Notes: a model not told the origin generated them from the sequence alone. A stretch of 64,000 nucleotides of DNA from Streptomyces justiciae (GCF_015163075.1 NZ_JADDXU010000001.1:1-64000), one strand, 5' to 3'; counted from the first letter of the stretch, positions 55,306 to 64,000 are shown. Program-made: numbers and translations.

Positions 55306-55605
55306 ATTTGTCGACTTGACCATCCCCGATGGTCAGCGCTTCAACCGCCCCCGATTCGGGGGCGGTTGTGTTTTGTCCGGGTTCTACAGCTCGCTCACAG
55401 CGGTTAATTCCGTCATAGGCGCGTGTAGTTGGACATCCCGCGCACAACTCCCTTGACGTTGCTTTGAAAAATGGGAAGGGTAAAGCGCGGCATGCGTATC
55501 TCTGGGGCGCATGTGAACCGGGGGAGAGTTGAGTACCGCCACCCCCGTTGATCACGGCCCCGGGCGCCGCCTCACTGACGATGAGCTACTGGGGGTAGCA
55601 ACCTT
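55306..55605 (+). other. Intergenic region before the sortase-substrate gene
   Basis: The 300 bases hold the prfB terminator and TTGACG at 55453-55458, a -35-like box; no good -10 at the usual distance was found. No gene is supported. Confidence 0.4.
55343..55374 (+). terminator. Terminator after prfB
   Basis: An 11-bp perfect stem (55343-55353 / 55357-55367) with an ATT loop is followed by GTGTTTT. Confidence 0.92.
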
Positions 55606-56241
55606 ATGACCAAGAAGACGCGGATCCGGATCGCGCGCATAGCCGCCGGTGCCGTGATCGCGGCCGGTGCCTCGCTGACCGCCGCCGGTGCCGCTTCCGC
55701 GCTGGAGATCGACGTCGACGTCGCCGGTATCGGCGTCAACGTCAACACCAACGCCGCCGACGACGAGCCCACGGACCCGGCCACCGAGCTGCCGACCGAC
55801 CCGCCCACCGACCTCCCGACGGACCCGCCCACGGAGCCGACGGAGGAGCCGACCGAGCCCACCGAGGAGCCGACGGAGCCCACCGAGGAGCCCACCGAGC
55901 CCACCGAGGACCCGACGGACGAGCCCACCGCGGACCCGACGGACGACGGCAACAACGGCGGCGGCAACGGGAACGGAAACGGCAACGGGAACGGCACCGG
56001 CGGCGGCAACAACGCCGACCCCGACGGCGGCTCCGACACCTCCGCGCAGGAGGAGGGCACCTCCGCCCTCACCGACACCGGCTCCGACACCACCGCCCAG
56101 GGCGGTGGCGACGAGCTCGCCGAGACCGGTGCCGGCCAGACCACCTTCCTGCTGGTGGGCGCCGCCACGATGATCGCCGGCGGTATCGGCTTCCGCGTCC
56201 TGCCGCGCCTCATGGGCGGCCGCGGCGGCGCTGTCGCCTGA
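55606..56241 (+). CDS. LAETG sortase-anchored surface protein
   Basis: The product is 211 aa. A signal peptide (about 1-32, cleavage near AASALE) precedes a short mature domain ([16 protein letters not shown]), a Pro/Thr/Glu/Asp repeat stalk (about 53-113, [10 protein letters not shown] units), a Gly/Asn-rich linker, and a C-terminal sorting signal: LAETG (171-175), a hydrophobic helix and an Arg-containing tail. LAxTG is the motif of class E sortases, which anchor streptomycete surface proteins to peptidoglycan. A second LTDTG lies at 155-159. It has no clear enzyme domain; a stalk or display role is likely. No sortase gene is in the window. Confidence 0.85.
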   Translation: MTKKTRIRIARIAAGAVIAAGASLTAAGAASALEIDVDVAGIGVNVNTNAADDEPTDPATELPTDPPTDLPTDPPTEPTEEPTEPTEEPTEPTEEPTEPTEDPTDEPTADPTDDGNNGGGNGNGNGNGNGTGGGNNADPDGGSDTSAQEEGTSALTDTGSDTTAQGGGDELAETGAGQTTFLLVGAATMIAGGIGFRVLPRLMGGRGGAVA

Positions 56242-56281
56242 CGGTAGCCGTACGCACGCGCAGCGTGTGCCCGGAGTACGA

Positions 56282-56320
56282 CGAGAGGCCCGGAGCGAGT
56301 TCTTCGCTCCGGGCCTCTCG
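56282..56320. terminator. Long hairpin terminator
   Basis: A 17-bp perfect inverted repeat (56282-56298 / 56304-56320) with a 5-nt loop lies between the convergent sortase-substrate and zinc-ribbon genes. Confidence 0.9.
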
Positions 56321-56338
56321 GGCGTTCCGTACCTGGCG

Positions 56339-56530
56339 CTACGCGGTCTGGTGCGCCAGCAGTGCCACCGCCGCGATCAGTACCGCGAGCAGGGCGATCA
56401 GCGTCATGGGGTTGAGCTGCGCGAACGGGTTCTCCTGCGAGAGCCGCTCGCGGTTGGCGCGGCACACGGGGCAGCGGCCCTCATTGACGGGCGCCGCGCA
56501 GTTCGCGCACACCAGCCGGTCGTACGTCAT
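56339..56530 (-). CDS. Small zinc-ribbon membrane protein
   Basis: The product is 63 aa. Two CxxC pairs (Cys8/11 in VCANC, Cys20/23 in CPVC) form a zinc ribbon, followed by a short linker and one membrane helix (about 43-60, [19 protein letters not shown]). ATG 56530 has the ribosome site GAGGAGGGCGAG; a longer frame upstream is Cys/Arg-rich and lacks such a site. The function is unknown. It is divergent from ftsE across ~220 nt. Confidence 0.8.
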   Translation of the reverse strand: MTYDRLVCANCAAPVNEGRCPVCRANRERLSQENPFAQLNPMTLIALLAVLIAAVALLAHQTA

Positions 56531-56750
56531 GCGCTCGCCCTCCTCATACCGGTTCTCTCCACAGAACGCTCCCGGGGCGGAGAACGTTCCCCCTCCACTG
56601 TGCCAGGTTCCCCCGGAATCGGCTCGGGCGTCGTCGGATGGGCGGGCACAAAAGGCACAACAGGCGCGCAACCGCAACCTGTGCCTGCGCTCACACACCC
56701 GGTTCGCGTATGGTCACGCTCATCTACCCCCGGCTACCCGTGGTGCATCC

Positions 56751-57440
56751 GTGATCCGATTCGACAACGTCTCCAAGGTCTACCCCAAGCAGACCCGCCC
56801 CGCACTCAGGGATGTCTCCCTGGAAGTGGAGAAGGGTGAGTTCGTCTTCCTCGTCGGGTCCTCCGGCTCCGGAAAGTCCACCTTCCTGCGGCTGATCCTC
56901 CGCGAGGAGCGGTGCAGCCACGGCCAGGTGCACGTCCTGGGCAAGGACCTCGCGCGCCTCTCCAACTGGAAGGTGCCGCAGATGCGCCGCCAGCTGGGGA
57001 CGGTGTTCCAGGACTTCCGGCTGCTGCCGAACAAGACGGTCGCCGAGAACGTGGCCTTCGCGCAGGAGGTCATCGGCAAGTCGAAGGGCGAGATCCGCAA
57101 GTCCGTGCCGCAGGTGCTCGACCTCGTCGGGCTCGGCGGCAAGGAGGAGCGCATGCCGGGCGAGCTGTCCGGTGGTGAGCAGCAGCGCGTGGCCATCGCG
57201 CGGGCCTTCGTGAACCGGCCCAAGCTGCTGATCGCCGACGAGCCGACCGGCAACCTCGACCCGCAGACCTCCGTCGGCATCATGAAGCTGCTCGACCGGA
57301 TCAACCGGACCGGCACGACCGTGGTGATGGCGACGCACGACCAGAACATCGTGGACCAGATGCGCAAGCGCGTCATCGAGCTGGAGCAGGGCCGCCTCGT
57401 CCGTGACCAGGCGCGCGGCGTCTACGGCTACCAGCACTGA
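56751..57440 (+). CDS. ftsE: Cell-division ABC transporter ATPase FtsE
   Basis: The product is 229 aa with a GTG start ([19 protein letters not shown]). Motifs are Walker [19 protein letters not shown]-loop [12 protein letters not shown], signature [14 protein letters not shown], Walker [14 protein letters not shown] and MATHDQNIV. With FtsX it forms a complex that controls peptidoglycan hydrolases during division. The frame is open far upstream but those residues are not FtsE-like. ftsX follows after 36 nt. Confidence 0.96.
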   Translation: MIRFDNVSKVYPKQTRPALRDVSLEVEKGEFVFLVGSSGSGKSTFLRLILREERCSHGQVHVLGKDLARLSNWKVPQMRRQLGTVFQDFRLLPNKTVAENVAFAQEVIGKSKGEIRKSVPQVLDLVGLGGKEERMPGELSGGEQQRVAIARAFVNRPKLLIADEPTGNLDPQTSVGIMKLLDRINRTGTTVVMATHDQNIVDQMRKRVIELEQGRLVRDQARGVYGYQH

Positions 57441-57476
57441 CCGCGACCGTCCACGGAAAGGCCTGATCTTCCCGCC

Positions 57477-58394
57477 ATGCGCGCCCAGTTCGTACTCTCC
57501 GAGATCGGTGTCGGTCTCCGCCGCAACCTGACGATGACGTTCGCCGTCATCGTCTCCGTCGCCCTGTCGCTGGCCCTGTTCGGCGCCTCGCTCCTGATGA
57601 GCGACCAGGTCAGCACCATGAAGGGCTACTGGTACGACAAGGTCAACGTCTCGGTCTTCCTCTGCAACAAGAGCGACGCCGAGTCCGACCCCAACTGCGC
57701 CAAGGGCGCGGTGACCGACGACCAGAAGAAGCAGATCCTCGCCGACCTGGACAAGATGTCGGTCGTCGAGAAGGTCACGTACGAGTCCCAGGACCAGGCG
57801 TACAAGCACTACAAGGAGCAGTTCGGCGACTCCCCGCTGGCCGCCTCCCTCACGCCGGACCAGATGCAGGAGTCGTACCGGATCAAGCTGAAGGACCCGG
57901 AGAAGTACCAGGTCGTCGCGACCGCCTTCGACGGCCGGGACGGCGTGCAGTCGGTGCAGGACCAGAAGGGCATCCTCGACAACCTCTTCGGTCTCCTCAA
58001 CGGCATGAACTGGGCGGCGCGCGCCGTCATGGCCCTGATGCTGGTTGTCGCGCTGATGCTGATCGTCAACACCGTGCGCGTCTCGGCGTTCAGCCGACGG
58101 CGCGAGACCGGCATCATGCGCCTGGTCGGTGCCTCGGGCTTCTACATCCAGGCCCCGTTCATCATGGAGGCCGCGGTGGCCGGCCTGATCGGCGGCGGCG
58201 TCGCCTGCGCGTTCCTGGTGGTCTCCCGCTACTTCATCATCGACCACGGCCTGGCCCTCTCCGAGAAGCTCAACCTGATCAACTTCATCGGATGGGACGC
58301 CGTACTGACGAAGCTCCCCCTCATCCTCGCGACCAGCCTGCTGATGCCGGCACTGGCGGCGTTCTTCGCGCTGCGCAAGTACCTGAAGGTGTGA
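57477..58394 (+). CDS. ftsX: Cell-division permease FtsX
   Basis: The product is 305 aa. Four membrane helices are seen: one near 20-42, then a large extracytoplasmic loop with paired cysteines (FLCNKSDAESDPNCAKG), then three from about 180 on (VMALMLVVALMLIVNTVRV, and the last two near the end). FSRRRETGIMRLVGASGFYIQ is the conserved cytoplasmic part. The outer loop is where FtsX contacts its hydrolase partner in actinobacteria. ftsE is directly upstream. The carboxy-terminal protease gene follows after a hairpin. Confidence 0.96.
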   Translation: MRAQFVLSEIGVGLRRNLTMTFAVIVSVALSLALFGASLLMSDQVSTMKGYWYDKVNVSVFLCNKSDAESDPNCAKGAVTDDQKKQILADLDKMSVVEKVTYESQDQAYKHYKEQFGDSPLAASLTPDQMQESYRIKLKDPEKYQVVATAFDGRDGVQSVQDQKGILDNLFGLLNGMNWAARAVMALMLVVALMLIVNTVRVSAFSRRRETGIMRLVGASGFYIQAPFIMEAAVAGLIGGGVACAFLVVSRYFIIDHGLALSEKLNLINFIGWDAVLTKLPLILATSLLMPALAAFFALRKYLKV

Positions 58395-58404
58395 CACATG
58401 CCAA

Positions 58405-58438
58405 GAGGGCCGTGCGGTCAACCGACCGTGCGGCCCTT
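58405..58438. terminator. Hairpin between ftsX and the S41 protease gene
   Basis: GGGCCG and CGGCCC arms enclose a repeated TGCGGT/ACCGACCGTG segment, giving a compound stem-loop just after ftsX. There is no T-run. Confidence 0.55.
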
Positions 58439-58461
58439 CGCGTTGTCCTAGACTCACCCGC

Positions 58462-59628
58462 ATGTCAGGCCGTGAGCTGTTCTGTCAGCCCCGCCGTATC
58501 GGGCGCGGGGCGGCTCTGACGTTGGTGTTCGCGAGTGTGCTGGTCGCGGGGGCGGCGACGGGGTCGTTGCCGGGGCCCGACCGGAAATCCTCGCCCGACG
58601 CGGCCCGTTCGGCCGCGCCCGCCGGACATCACCAGGACGTGGCGAAGGCCGCCGAGGAGGCCATGGCCGACGGCAAGTCGCCCATGGAGGCCGCCGAGCG
58701 GGTCGTCAGCCGCAGCGGCGACCGGTGGGGAGCCGTGTACTCCCGCGGGGAGTACGAGGAGTTCGAGGAGGCCCTCGACGGTGAGTACACCGGCGTCGGG
58801 CTGTGGGCGCGGCGGGAGCGGGACGGCCGGATCGAGGTGACCAAGGTGCAGGCCGGGTCACCCGCCGCCGGGGCCGGGATTCGCGCCGGGGACCTGTTGC
58901 GCAGTGTCGACGGGGCCGATGTCGACGGACGGCCCGTCACCGAGGTCGTCTCCTTACTGCGCGGTGACGCCCAGGACGCGGCCGCCGGCACCGCGGTGAC
59001 TCTGGGCCTCGAGCGCGGCACGCGCGCGTGGACCGAGACCCTGCGGCGCGCGCGGCTGTCCACCGACTCGGTCACCGTTCGACGGCTCACCGACCGGATC
59101 ACCGTCATCAAGATCGACTCCTTCACCAAGGGCTCCGGCGACGTCGTGCGGGCCGCTGTGCGGCAGGCGCCCACCGGTGCCGGGATCGTCCTCGACCTGC
59201 GCGGCAACTCCGGCGGGCTTGTCACCGAGGCCGTCACCGCCGCCTCCGCCTTCCTCGACGGCGGTCTCGTCGCCACCTACGACGTCGACGGCGAGCAGCA
59301 GGTCCTGCACGCCGACGCCGGCGGCGACACCACCAGACCCCTGGTCGCGCTCGTCGACGGCGGCACGATGAGCGCGGCCGAACTGCTCACGGGCGCGTTG
59401 CAGGACCGGGGCCGGGCCGTGGTCGTGGGCTCCCGGACCTTCGGCAAGGGCTCGGTGCAGATGCCGAGCCGGCTGCCCGACGGATCGGTCGCCGAGCTGA
59501 CCGTCGGCCACTACCGCACCCCCTCCGGCCGGGGCGTCGACGGCCACGGCATCACCCCGGACCTGGAAGCCGACGAGCAGGTCGTCGAGCGGGCGGAGAC
59601 GGTCCTCAGCGGCCTCGGCCCCGAGTAG
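58462..59628 (+). CDS. S41-family carboxy-terminal processing protease
   Basis: The product is 388 aa. An N-terminal signal anchor (about 15-35, AALTLVFASVLVAGAATGS) exports it. A PDZ domain (about 100-195, VTKVQAGSPAAGAGIRAGDLL) precedes the S41 core: LRGNSGGLVTEAV, Ser304 in GGTMSAAELL and Lys329 in RTFGKGSVQ. The 25-residue Ser-Lys spacing fits the known Ser/Lys dyad of the family. The placement after ftsEX is conserved in streptomycetes (memory) and hints at a role in wall or division maturation. A start at ATG 58462 was used. Confidence 0.93.
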   Translation: MSGRELFCQPRRIGRGAALTLVFASVLVAGAATGSLPGPDRKSSPDAARSAAPAGHHQDVAKAAEEAMADGKSPMEAAERVVSRSGDRWGAVYSRGEYEEFEEALDGEYTGVGLWARRERDGRIEVTKVQAGSPAAGAGIRAGDLLRSVDGADVDGRPVTEVVSLLRGDAQDAAAGTAVTLGLERGTRAWTETLRRARLSTDSVTVRRLTDRITVIKIDSFTKGSGDVVRAAVRQAPTGAGIVLDLRGNSGGLVTEAVTAASAFLDGGLVATYDVDGEQQVLHADAGGDTTRPLVALVDGGTMSAAELLTGALQDRGRAVVVGSRTFGKGSVQMPSRLPDGSVAELTVGHYRTPSGRGVDGHGITPDLEADEQVVERAETVLSGLGPE

Positions 59629-59700
59629 CGGCCGACCGGCGTCCCGGGCCGTAAACGACTTCCCCCGCACCCCCTCCGTAGTGCGAAAATGGACGGCACT

Positions 59701-60255
59701 ATGAGCAAGGGAATGTACGTACCGAAGGAGTCCCAGCCCAAGCAGGGCGGGGCGGCCGCCAAGGGCCGGGACGGCGAGAAGGGCGGCAAGAAGAAGATCG
59801 TCGCCCAGAACAAGAAGGCCCGGCACGACTACGCGATCATCGACACCTACGAGGCCGGCATCGTGCTGACCGGCACCGAGGTGAAGTCGCTGCGCCAGGG
59901 GCGGACGTCGCTGACCGACGGCTTCGTCCAGATCGACGGGGGCGAGGCGTGGCTGCACAACGCCCACATCCCGGAGTACGCCCAGGGCACCTGGACCAAC
60001 CACTCCGCGCGCCGCAAGCGCAAGCTGCTGCTGCACCGCGAGGAGATCGACAAGCTGGAGTCCAAGTCCCAGGAGACGGGTCACACGATCGTGCCCCTCG
60101 CCGTGTACTTCAAGGACGGCCGGGCGAAGGCCGAGATCGCGCTCGCGCGAGGCAAGAAGGAGTACGACAAGCGCCAGACCCTGCGGGAGAAGCAGGACCG
60201 GCGGGAGTCGGACCGGGCGATCGCGGCGGCCAAGCGGAAGCAGCGGGGCCAGTAG
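59701..60255 (+). CDS. smpB: SsrA-binding protein SmpB
   Basis: The product is 184 aa from ATG 59701 ([17 protein letters not shown]), with GGACGG upstream; ATG 59713 is a possible shorter start. SmpB binds tmRNA and brings it to stalled ribosomes. Core motifs are [36 protein letters not shown] and the C-terminal helix [17 protein letters not shown]. Its partner ssrA lies ~110 nt downstream on the same strand. Confidence 0.96.
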   Translation: MSKGMYVPKESQPKQGGAAAKGRDGEKGGKKKIVAQNKKARHDYAIIDTYEAGIVLTGTEVKSLRQGRTSLTDGFVQIDGGEAWLHNAHIPEYAQGTWTNHSARRKRKLLLHREEIDKLESKSQETGHTIVPLAVYFKDGRAKAEIALARGKKEYDKRQTLREKQDRRESDRAIAAAKRKQRGQ

Positions 60256-60365
60256 GCGGCCAGTAGGGCGAGGCCGCCGGGAATACGGTGGCATCGGCGT
60301 GCGTTGGTCACGTACGATGGCATCAACACCGGCCACGGTCGGTGTGCGCATTGAAAACACAACAT

Positions 60366-60768
60366 GGGGATGATCGGTTTCGACAGCGGCTGTCGAAGCA
60401 GGGGAAGCGTGTCGAGGAAGCGGCCATGATCTCGTAAACCACAGGCCGAAAAAAATAATCGCCACTATCAAGAGCGATTCTCCCAAGGCGACGCAGTTCG
60501 CCCTCGCTGCCTGATTTCAGGTAACTAGGCAACTGCCCCTTACTTAAGGGAGTGTCAGCCCGGGGCTGTTCCCGACCCGGTTCCTGGCATCAGCTAGGGG
60601 ACTAAACCTTGATCCCGGTCACGGGGTGAAGAGGGAAATCAAACAGTGACTGGGCCCGTTCCGGACTTGTCTGGGTGATCCGGAGGGCCGAGAAACTCGT
60701 ACCAGACTGCACACGGAGAAGTCCTGATTCCGCACCGTTGGACGCGGGTTCGATTCCCGCCATCTCCA
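60366..60768 (+). ncRNA. ssrA: tmRNA
   Basis: The acceptor stem pairs GGGGATG (60366-) with CATCTCC (60761-60767); a T-arm GCGGGTTCGATTCCCGC lies at 60744-60760. The CCA end is not encoded. The message part starts at GCC 60461 and ends at TGA 60512-60514, encoding the tag ATIKSDSPKATQFALAA, which ends in the ALAA degradation signal recognised by ClpP-linked proteases. Pseudoknot-like stems fill the middle. It adds the tag to proteins on stalled ribosomes. It is followed by a strong terminator. Confidence 0.97.
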
Positions 60769-60802
60769 CTCGCCCAGACCGATGGGCACCCCATGTGGAC
60801 TC

Positions 60803-60834
60803 AGCCCCGCTGCTCCTGAGCAGCGGGGCTTTGT
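60803..60834 (+). terminator. Terminator after ssrA
   Basis: A 13-bp perfect inverted repeat (60803-60815 / 60818-60830) is followed by TTTG. The next gene starts right after it. Confidence 0.88.
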
Positions 60835-60865
60835 CATGCGGTCATGGTCATGGTGGGGTGGGCGG

Positions 60866-61906
60866 ATGCCTGCCGTCATACGTGTCCTTCCCGCACTCGC
60901 CGGTGCCGTCCTGTTCCTTGCCGCCTGTGGCACCGAGAAGGCCTCGCCGGGAGGCGAGCGGACCGAGGGGGCTCGGAAGGCCCCGGTCAGCGCCGAGTCG
61001 TTGTGTCCGGACGACTTCGCGCAGTTCGGCGCCGCGCCGGCGTCCCCCGCACCGGGCGCGACCCCCTCCGGCACTCCGAGGTCCCTTCCGGTGCCCTCCG
61101 CCGGCGGGCCCGGCGAGGACGGCCTGAAGATCACCGGCCTGTATGCCTGGGGCGCGGGGAGCGAGTGTGCGAGCGCCGACTACTCCGCCGCCTTCGAACT
61201 CACCAACCAGGGGACCGAGAAGGCGACTTACACGGTCACCTTCGGGTTCCTGTCCGCGTCCGGCGGCTCGGTGGACAACGTCGAGCGGACCGTCGAGGCG
61301 GTCGCGCCGGGGGCCACCGTCAAGGACGTCGTGGCCATGTCGGCGATGGCGGCCGCGCATCCGCCCGAAGTGACGGGCGTGGAGGTCATCAAGGTGCGCA
61401 GCGTGCCCACCGCCGAGGCCTCGTCCGCCTCGGGCCCCTGCCCGGCGTCCGGGGTACACGTCTACGCCGATCAGGGCGACGCCGCCATGGGTCTGCGCGT
61501 GGTCGGCCTGCACCTCGTCAACTGCGGCAGCGACACCTACCAACTCAACGGCTACCCCGGGCTGGAACTCCTCGACGAGGACCACGAGAAGGTCGACGGC
61601 GTGCGGATACTGCACGGCACCGACGCGATCAGCCCCGCCGCGGGCGGTGACGGCAGCCCGCGACCGGTCGTGCTGAAGCCGGGTGAGGCCGCGCGGACGA
61701 CGCTCGCGTGGCGGAACACGACCCAGGCCGGCGACCCGGTCAACGCACCGTACGTCCGCGTTCTCCCGAAGTCCGGCGCCGCCCCCGTGACGGTCGTGCC
61801 GGAACTCGACCTCGGGACGACCGGGAAGCTCGGCGTGGGGCCGTGGGAGAGGGACGACACCTACCGGGGGACCGAGACGGGGACCGCGCGGCCGACCGCA
61901 CCGTAA
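60866..61906 (+). CDS. DUF4232 lipoprotein
   Basis: The product is 346 aa from ATG 60866 (MPAVIRVLPALAGAVLFLAAC), which makes Cys21 the lipidated residue. ATG 60836 is also in frame but lies against the ssrA terminator. The mature part has a ~110-residue N-terminal region, then the DUF4232 domain with PCPASGVHVYADQGDAAMGLRV, HLVNCGSDTYQLNGYPGLEL and VVLKPGEAARTTLAW. Such domains are common in secreted actinobacterial lipoproteins; the function is unknown. Confidence 0.85.
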   Translation: MPAVIRVLPALAGAVLFLAACGTEKASPGGERTEGARKAPVSAESLCPDDFAQFGAAPASPAPGATPSGTPRSLPVPSAGGPGEDGLKITGLYAWGAGSECASADYSAAFELTNQGTEKATYTVTFGFLSASGGSVDNVERTVEAVAPGATVKDVVAMSAMAAAHPPEVTGVEVIKVRSVPTAEASSASGPCPASGVHVYADQGDAAMGLRVVGLHLVNCGSDTYQLNGYPGLELLDEDHEKVDGVRILHGTDAISPAAGGDGSPRPVVLKPGEAARTTLAWRNTTQAGDPVNAPYVRVLPKSGAAPVTVVPELDLGTTGKLGVGPWERDDTYRGTETGTARPTAP

Positions 61907-62002
61907 GCCGTCCGGCGCGCCGCGAACCACCATGGCGCACAGGCCCGTTGTGGTGTGCGGCCCCATATCGAGGGGTCGTTCACGCTTCTACGGTCCCTGC
62001 CC

Positions 62003-62968
62003 ATGACACACACCAGAGCCGCAAGCCTGCTCGCCGTCCTCACGGCGCTCCTCGCCGTCCTTCTCACGCCTGTGCCGGCGTCCGCCGCGTCCCTCCAGGA
62101 GGTCACCGGGTTCGGGACCAACCCGGGGGCGCTGCGGATGTTCCGGTACGTGCCCGACGGGCTGCCCGCCGGGCGGCCGGTGGTCGTCGCGCTGCACGGG
62201 TGCACGCAGAACGCCTCCGGGTACGGCACCGGGAGCGGGTGGACGCAGCTCGCCGACCGGTGGGGGTTCTCCGTCGTGCTGCCGCAGCAGCAGAGCGCGA
62301 ACAACTCATCGCTGTGCTTCAACTGGTTCCAGAGCGGTGACATCACGCGCGGCCAGGGCGAGGCCGCGTCCGTCGCGCAGATGGTGGACCGGCAGGTCGC
62401 GGATGTCTCCGGGGGACGGGTGTACGTCACGGGGCTGTCCGCCGGGGGCGGGATGGCCGCCGTGATGATGGCCGCGTACCCGGAGAAGTTCACGGCGGGC
62501 GGGATCGTCGCCGGGCTGCCGTACGGGTGTGCGCAGGCCGCCGGGTCGCCGTACGTGTGCATGTACGTCGGGGCCACGCAGACCGCCGCTCAGTGGGGTG
62601 ACCGGGTGCGGGCCGCGCGGCCCGGGTACACCGGGCCCTGGCCGACGCTGGTCGCCTTCCAGGGGACGGCCGACTACACGGTGAAGCCCGTCAACATGAC
62701 CGACCTGGTCAAGCAGTGGACCGATGTGCAGGGAGCCGATCAGACCGCGGACGTCAGTGACACCGTCGCCGGGTATCCGCACCGGACGTACCAGGCCGCG
62801 GGCGGTGCCGCCGTCGTCGAGACGTACAGCATCACCGGGATGGGGCACGGGCAGCCCGTCGATCCGGGAAGCGGGAGCGAGCAGTGCGGGACCGCCGGGG
62901 CGTACATCCTCGACGTGAACCTCTGTGCCGCGTATCGGATGGGTGCCGCGTGGGGGCTGGGCGGCTGA
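62003..62968 (+). CDS. Secreted PHB depolymerase-type esterase
   Basis: The product is 321 aa. A signal peptide (about 1-31, ending ASAA) is followed by an alpha/beta-hydrolase fold: ALHGCTQNASGYGTGSGW, nucleophile Ser in GLSAGGGMAAVMM (GxSxG), a late Asp region (FQGTADYTVKPVNM), and His in TGMGHGQPVDPG. The family includes PHB depolymerases, feruloyl and acetylxylan esterases; the substrate cannot be decided. ATG 62003 was used; an upstream in-frame start adds a non-signal peptide. Confidence 0.92.
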   Translation: MTHTRAASLLAVLTALLAVLLTPVPASAASLQEVTGFGTNPGALRMFRYVPDGLPAGRPVVVALHGCTQNASGYGTGSGWTQLADRWGFSVVLPQQQSANNSSLCFNWFQSGDITRGQGEAASVAQMVDRQVADVSGGRVYVTGLSAGGGMAAVMMAAYPEKFTAGGIVAGLPYGCAQAAGSPYVCMYVGATQTAAQWGDRVRAARPGYTGPWPTLVAFQGTADYTVKPVNMTDLVKQWTDVQGADQTADVSDTVAGYPHRTYQAAGGAAVVETYSITGMGHGQPVDPGSGSEQCGTAGAYILDVNLCAAYRMGAAWGLGG

Positions 62969-63014
62969 GAGGCGTTCTGGTGACGGGCGCCGGCATCCGG
63001 AATGCTCGACCGGT

Positions 63015-64000
63015 ATGAACTCCCATAGAGGCAAGTGGACTTGGGCCGTGGCCGGGGTGCTCGTCGCCGCCGTTCTCGGCCCCGGTGCGCAGGCCGGGGC
63101 GGACTCCGACCGCTCCGGCCTGTCCGAGGCCATCGACACCGTCCTGGGCGATCCCCGGATGGAGGGCGGTGTCGCGAGTGTCGTCGTCGCCGACGCCGCG
63201 AGCGGTGAGCTGCTGTACCAGCGCCAGCCCACCACCCGGCTGATGCCCGCCTCCAACACCAAGCTGACCACCTCGGCCGCCGCGATGGAGATCCTCGGCC
63301 CCGGCCACCGGTTCACCACCGATGTGCTGGCCGACGGACGGCGGTACGGGTCGGTGCTCCGCGGGGACCTGTATCTGCGCGGCACCGGGGACCCGACCCT
63401 GCTCGCCGCCGACTACGACCAGCTCGCGGCCCAGGTCGCCGCCGCCGGGGTGACCCGCGTCGAGGGGCGGCTGATCGCCGACGACACCCGCTTCGACGAC
63501 CAGCGTCTCGGCCGCTCCTGGGCCGCCGACGACGAGTCCTCGTACTACTCCGCGCAGATCAGCGCCCTGAGCGTGGCGCCGGACACCGACTACGACACCG
63601 GGACCGTCATCGTCACGGTCGCGCCGGGTGCGGCGGCCGGGGACGAGCCCGTCGTCACCGTCACGCCCGACACCGGCTACGTCGACATCGACGTGCGGGC
63701 CACGACCGTCGCCGCCGGGGGCGCGAACGACCTCACCGTCGAGCGGGTGCACGGCACCAATGACATCGTCGTGAGCGGCACGACACCCGTGGGCGGCTCC
63801 GGGGCCAAGGAGTGGGTCACGGTGTGGGAGCCCACCGGGTACGCCGCCGCGGTCTTCCGGGACGCGCTGAAGGCGCACGGCGTGAAGGTCACGGGCCCGA
63901 CCCGGCTGGGGCGCCGAACTCCGGCCGGCGGGAAGGAGTTGGGCACCCACTCCTCCATGCCGCTGAAGGACCTGCTCATCCCGTTCATGAAGCTGTCCAA
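63015..64000 (+). CDS. dacB: D-alanyl-D-alanine carboxypeptidase/endopeptidase (PBP4 type), partial at 3' end
   Basis: At least 328 codons; the frame is open to the window edge, so the C-terminus is missing. A signal peptide (about 8-28, TWAVAGVLVAAVLGPGAQA) exports it. The active-site SxxK is Ser80-Asn-Thr-Lys83 in LMPASNTKLTTSAAAMEILG; the RGDLYLRGTGDPTLL phrase is typical of the PBP4 family. The SxN and KTG motifs should lie beyond the edge or in the later part. It trims peptidoglycan peptides. It begins 46 nt after the esterase gene. Confidence 0.92.
   Translation, partial: MNSHRGKWTWAVAGVLVAAVLGPGAQAGADSDRSGLSEAIDTVLGDPRMEGGVASVVVADAASGELLYQRQPTTRLMPASNTKLTTSAAAMEILGPGHRFTTDVLADGRRYGSVLRGDLYLRGTGDPTLLAADYDQLAAQVAAAGVTRVEGRLIADDTRFDDQRLGRSWAADDESSYYSAQISALSVAPDTDYDTGTVIVTVAPGAAAGDEPVVTVTPDTGYVDIDVRATTVAAGGANDLTVERVHGTNDIVVSGTTPVGGSGAKEWVTVWEPTGYAAAVFRDALKAHGVKVTGPTRLGRRTPAGGKELGTHSSMPLKDLLIPFMKLS

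Noticed and set aside
60366..60768. ssrA as an integrated-element attachment site
   Set aside because: tmRNA genes are common integration targets, but no integrase, duplicated 3' end or foreign-looking DNA follows.

Overview
The window looks like a piece of the core chromosome of a Streptomyces species. The GC content is very high. Most genes begin with ATG or GTG, a few with TTG, and are closely packed. The order mtnA - mtrA - mtrB - lpqB - (ComF) - hpf - (LuxR-type regulator) - secA, and later pkaA/pkaB - prfB - ftsE - ftsX - ctp - smpB - ssrA, is from memory that of streptomycete chromosomes such as S. coelicolor. I see no prophage, transposase, integrase, CRISPR array, tRNA or rRNA. The only structured RNA gene found is tmRNA.

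Layout. 0.1-5.7 kb (minus strand): a translationally coupled MoxR ATPase / DUF58 / DUF4350 / DUF4129 / polytopic membrane protein operon. 5.8-15.1 kb (plus): mtnA, a small apparently frameshifted membrane ORF, the MtrA-MtrB-LpqB envelope signalling operon, a ComF-like phosphoribosyltransferase with a large Gly-rich insert and a repetitive tail, and hpf. 15.3-20.9 kb: a LuxR-type response regulator, an AlkX/YcaQ-type DNA glycosylase, a GNAT acetyltransferase and secA. 21-25 kb (minus): a probable autoregulated operon (ribbon-helix-helix-like regulator, DUF4097 protein, DrrA/DrrB-like ABC exporter) and an Rv3235-family protein. 25.5-33 kb: DUF6912 protein, HAD hydrolase, DJ-1/PfpI protein and the giant NAD-dependent glutamate dehydrogenase.

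33-43 kb concerns the cell surface and stress: a GtrA protein, a TagG/TagH-type exporter, TetR and ADP-ribosylglycohydrolase genes, galE, a membrane glycosyltransferase, the divergent ohrR/ohrA pair and a bifunctional GT2/CDP-glycerol glycerophosphotransferase. 43-46.6 kb is a sugar ABC importer whose first permease carries an extra extracytoplasmic domain. 46.8-53.9 kb pairs a large FHA/FtsK-like protein, divergently, with two Ser/Thr kinases (PkaA, PkaB). 54-60.8 kb holds prfB, a LAETG sortase substrate, a small zinc-ribbon membrane protein, ftsEX, a carboxy-terminal processing protease and the smpB/ssrA trans-translation pair. The right end has a DUF4232 lipoprotein, a secreted PHB-type esterase and the start of a PBP4-type D,D-carboxypeptidase that runs out of the window.

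Themes: much of the content serves the envelope (MtrAB-LpqB, SecA, TagGH, FtsEX, Ctp, DacB, the sortase substrate), phospho-signalling, and ribosome rescue and release (Hpf, RF2, SmpB, tmRNA). No complete novel system is obvious. The best leads are the expanded ComF protein in a G-rich repeat tract, a DnaA-box pair just upstream of it, the PkaA Thr-x-Val-Leu/Met repeats opposite an FHA protein, several repeat-built candidate operators, and the insert-bearing sugar permease. All coordinates were read by eye from the sequence; no database search was possible.
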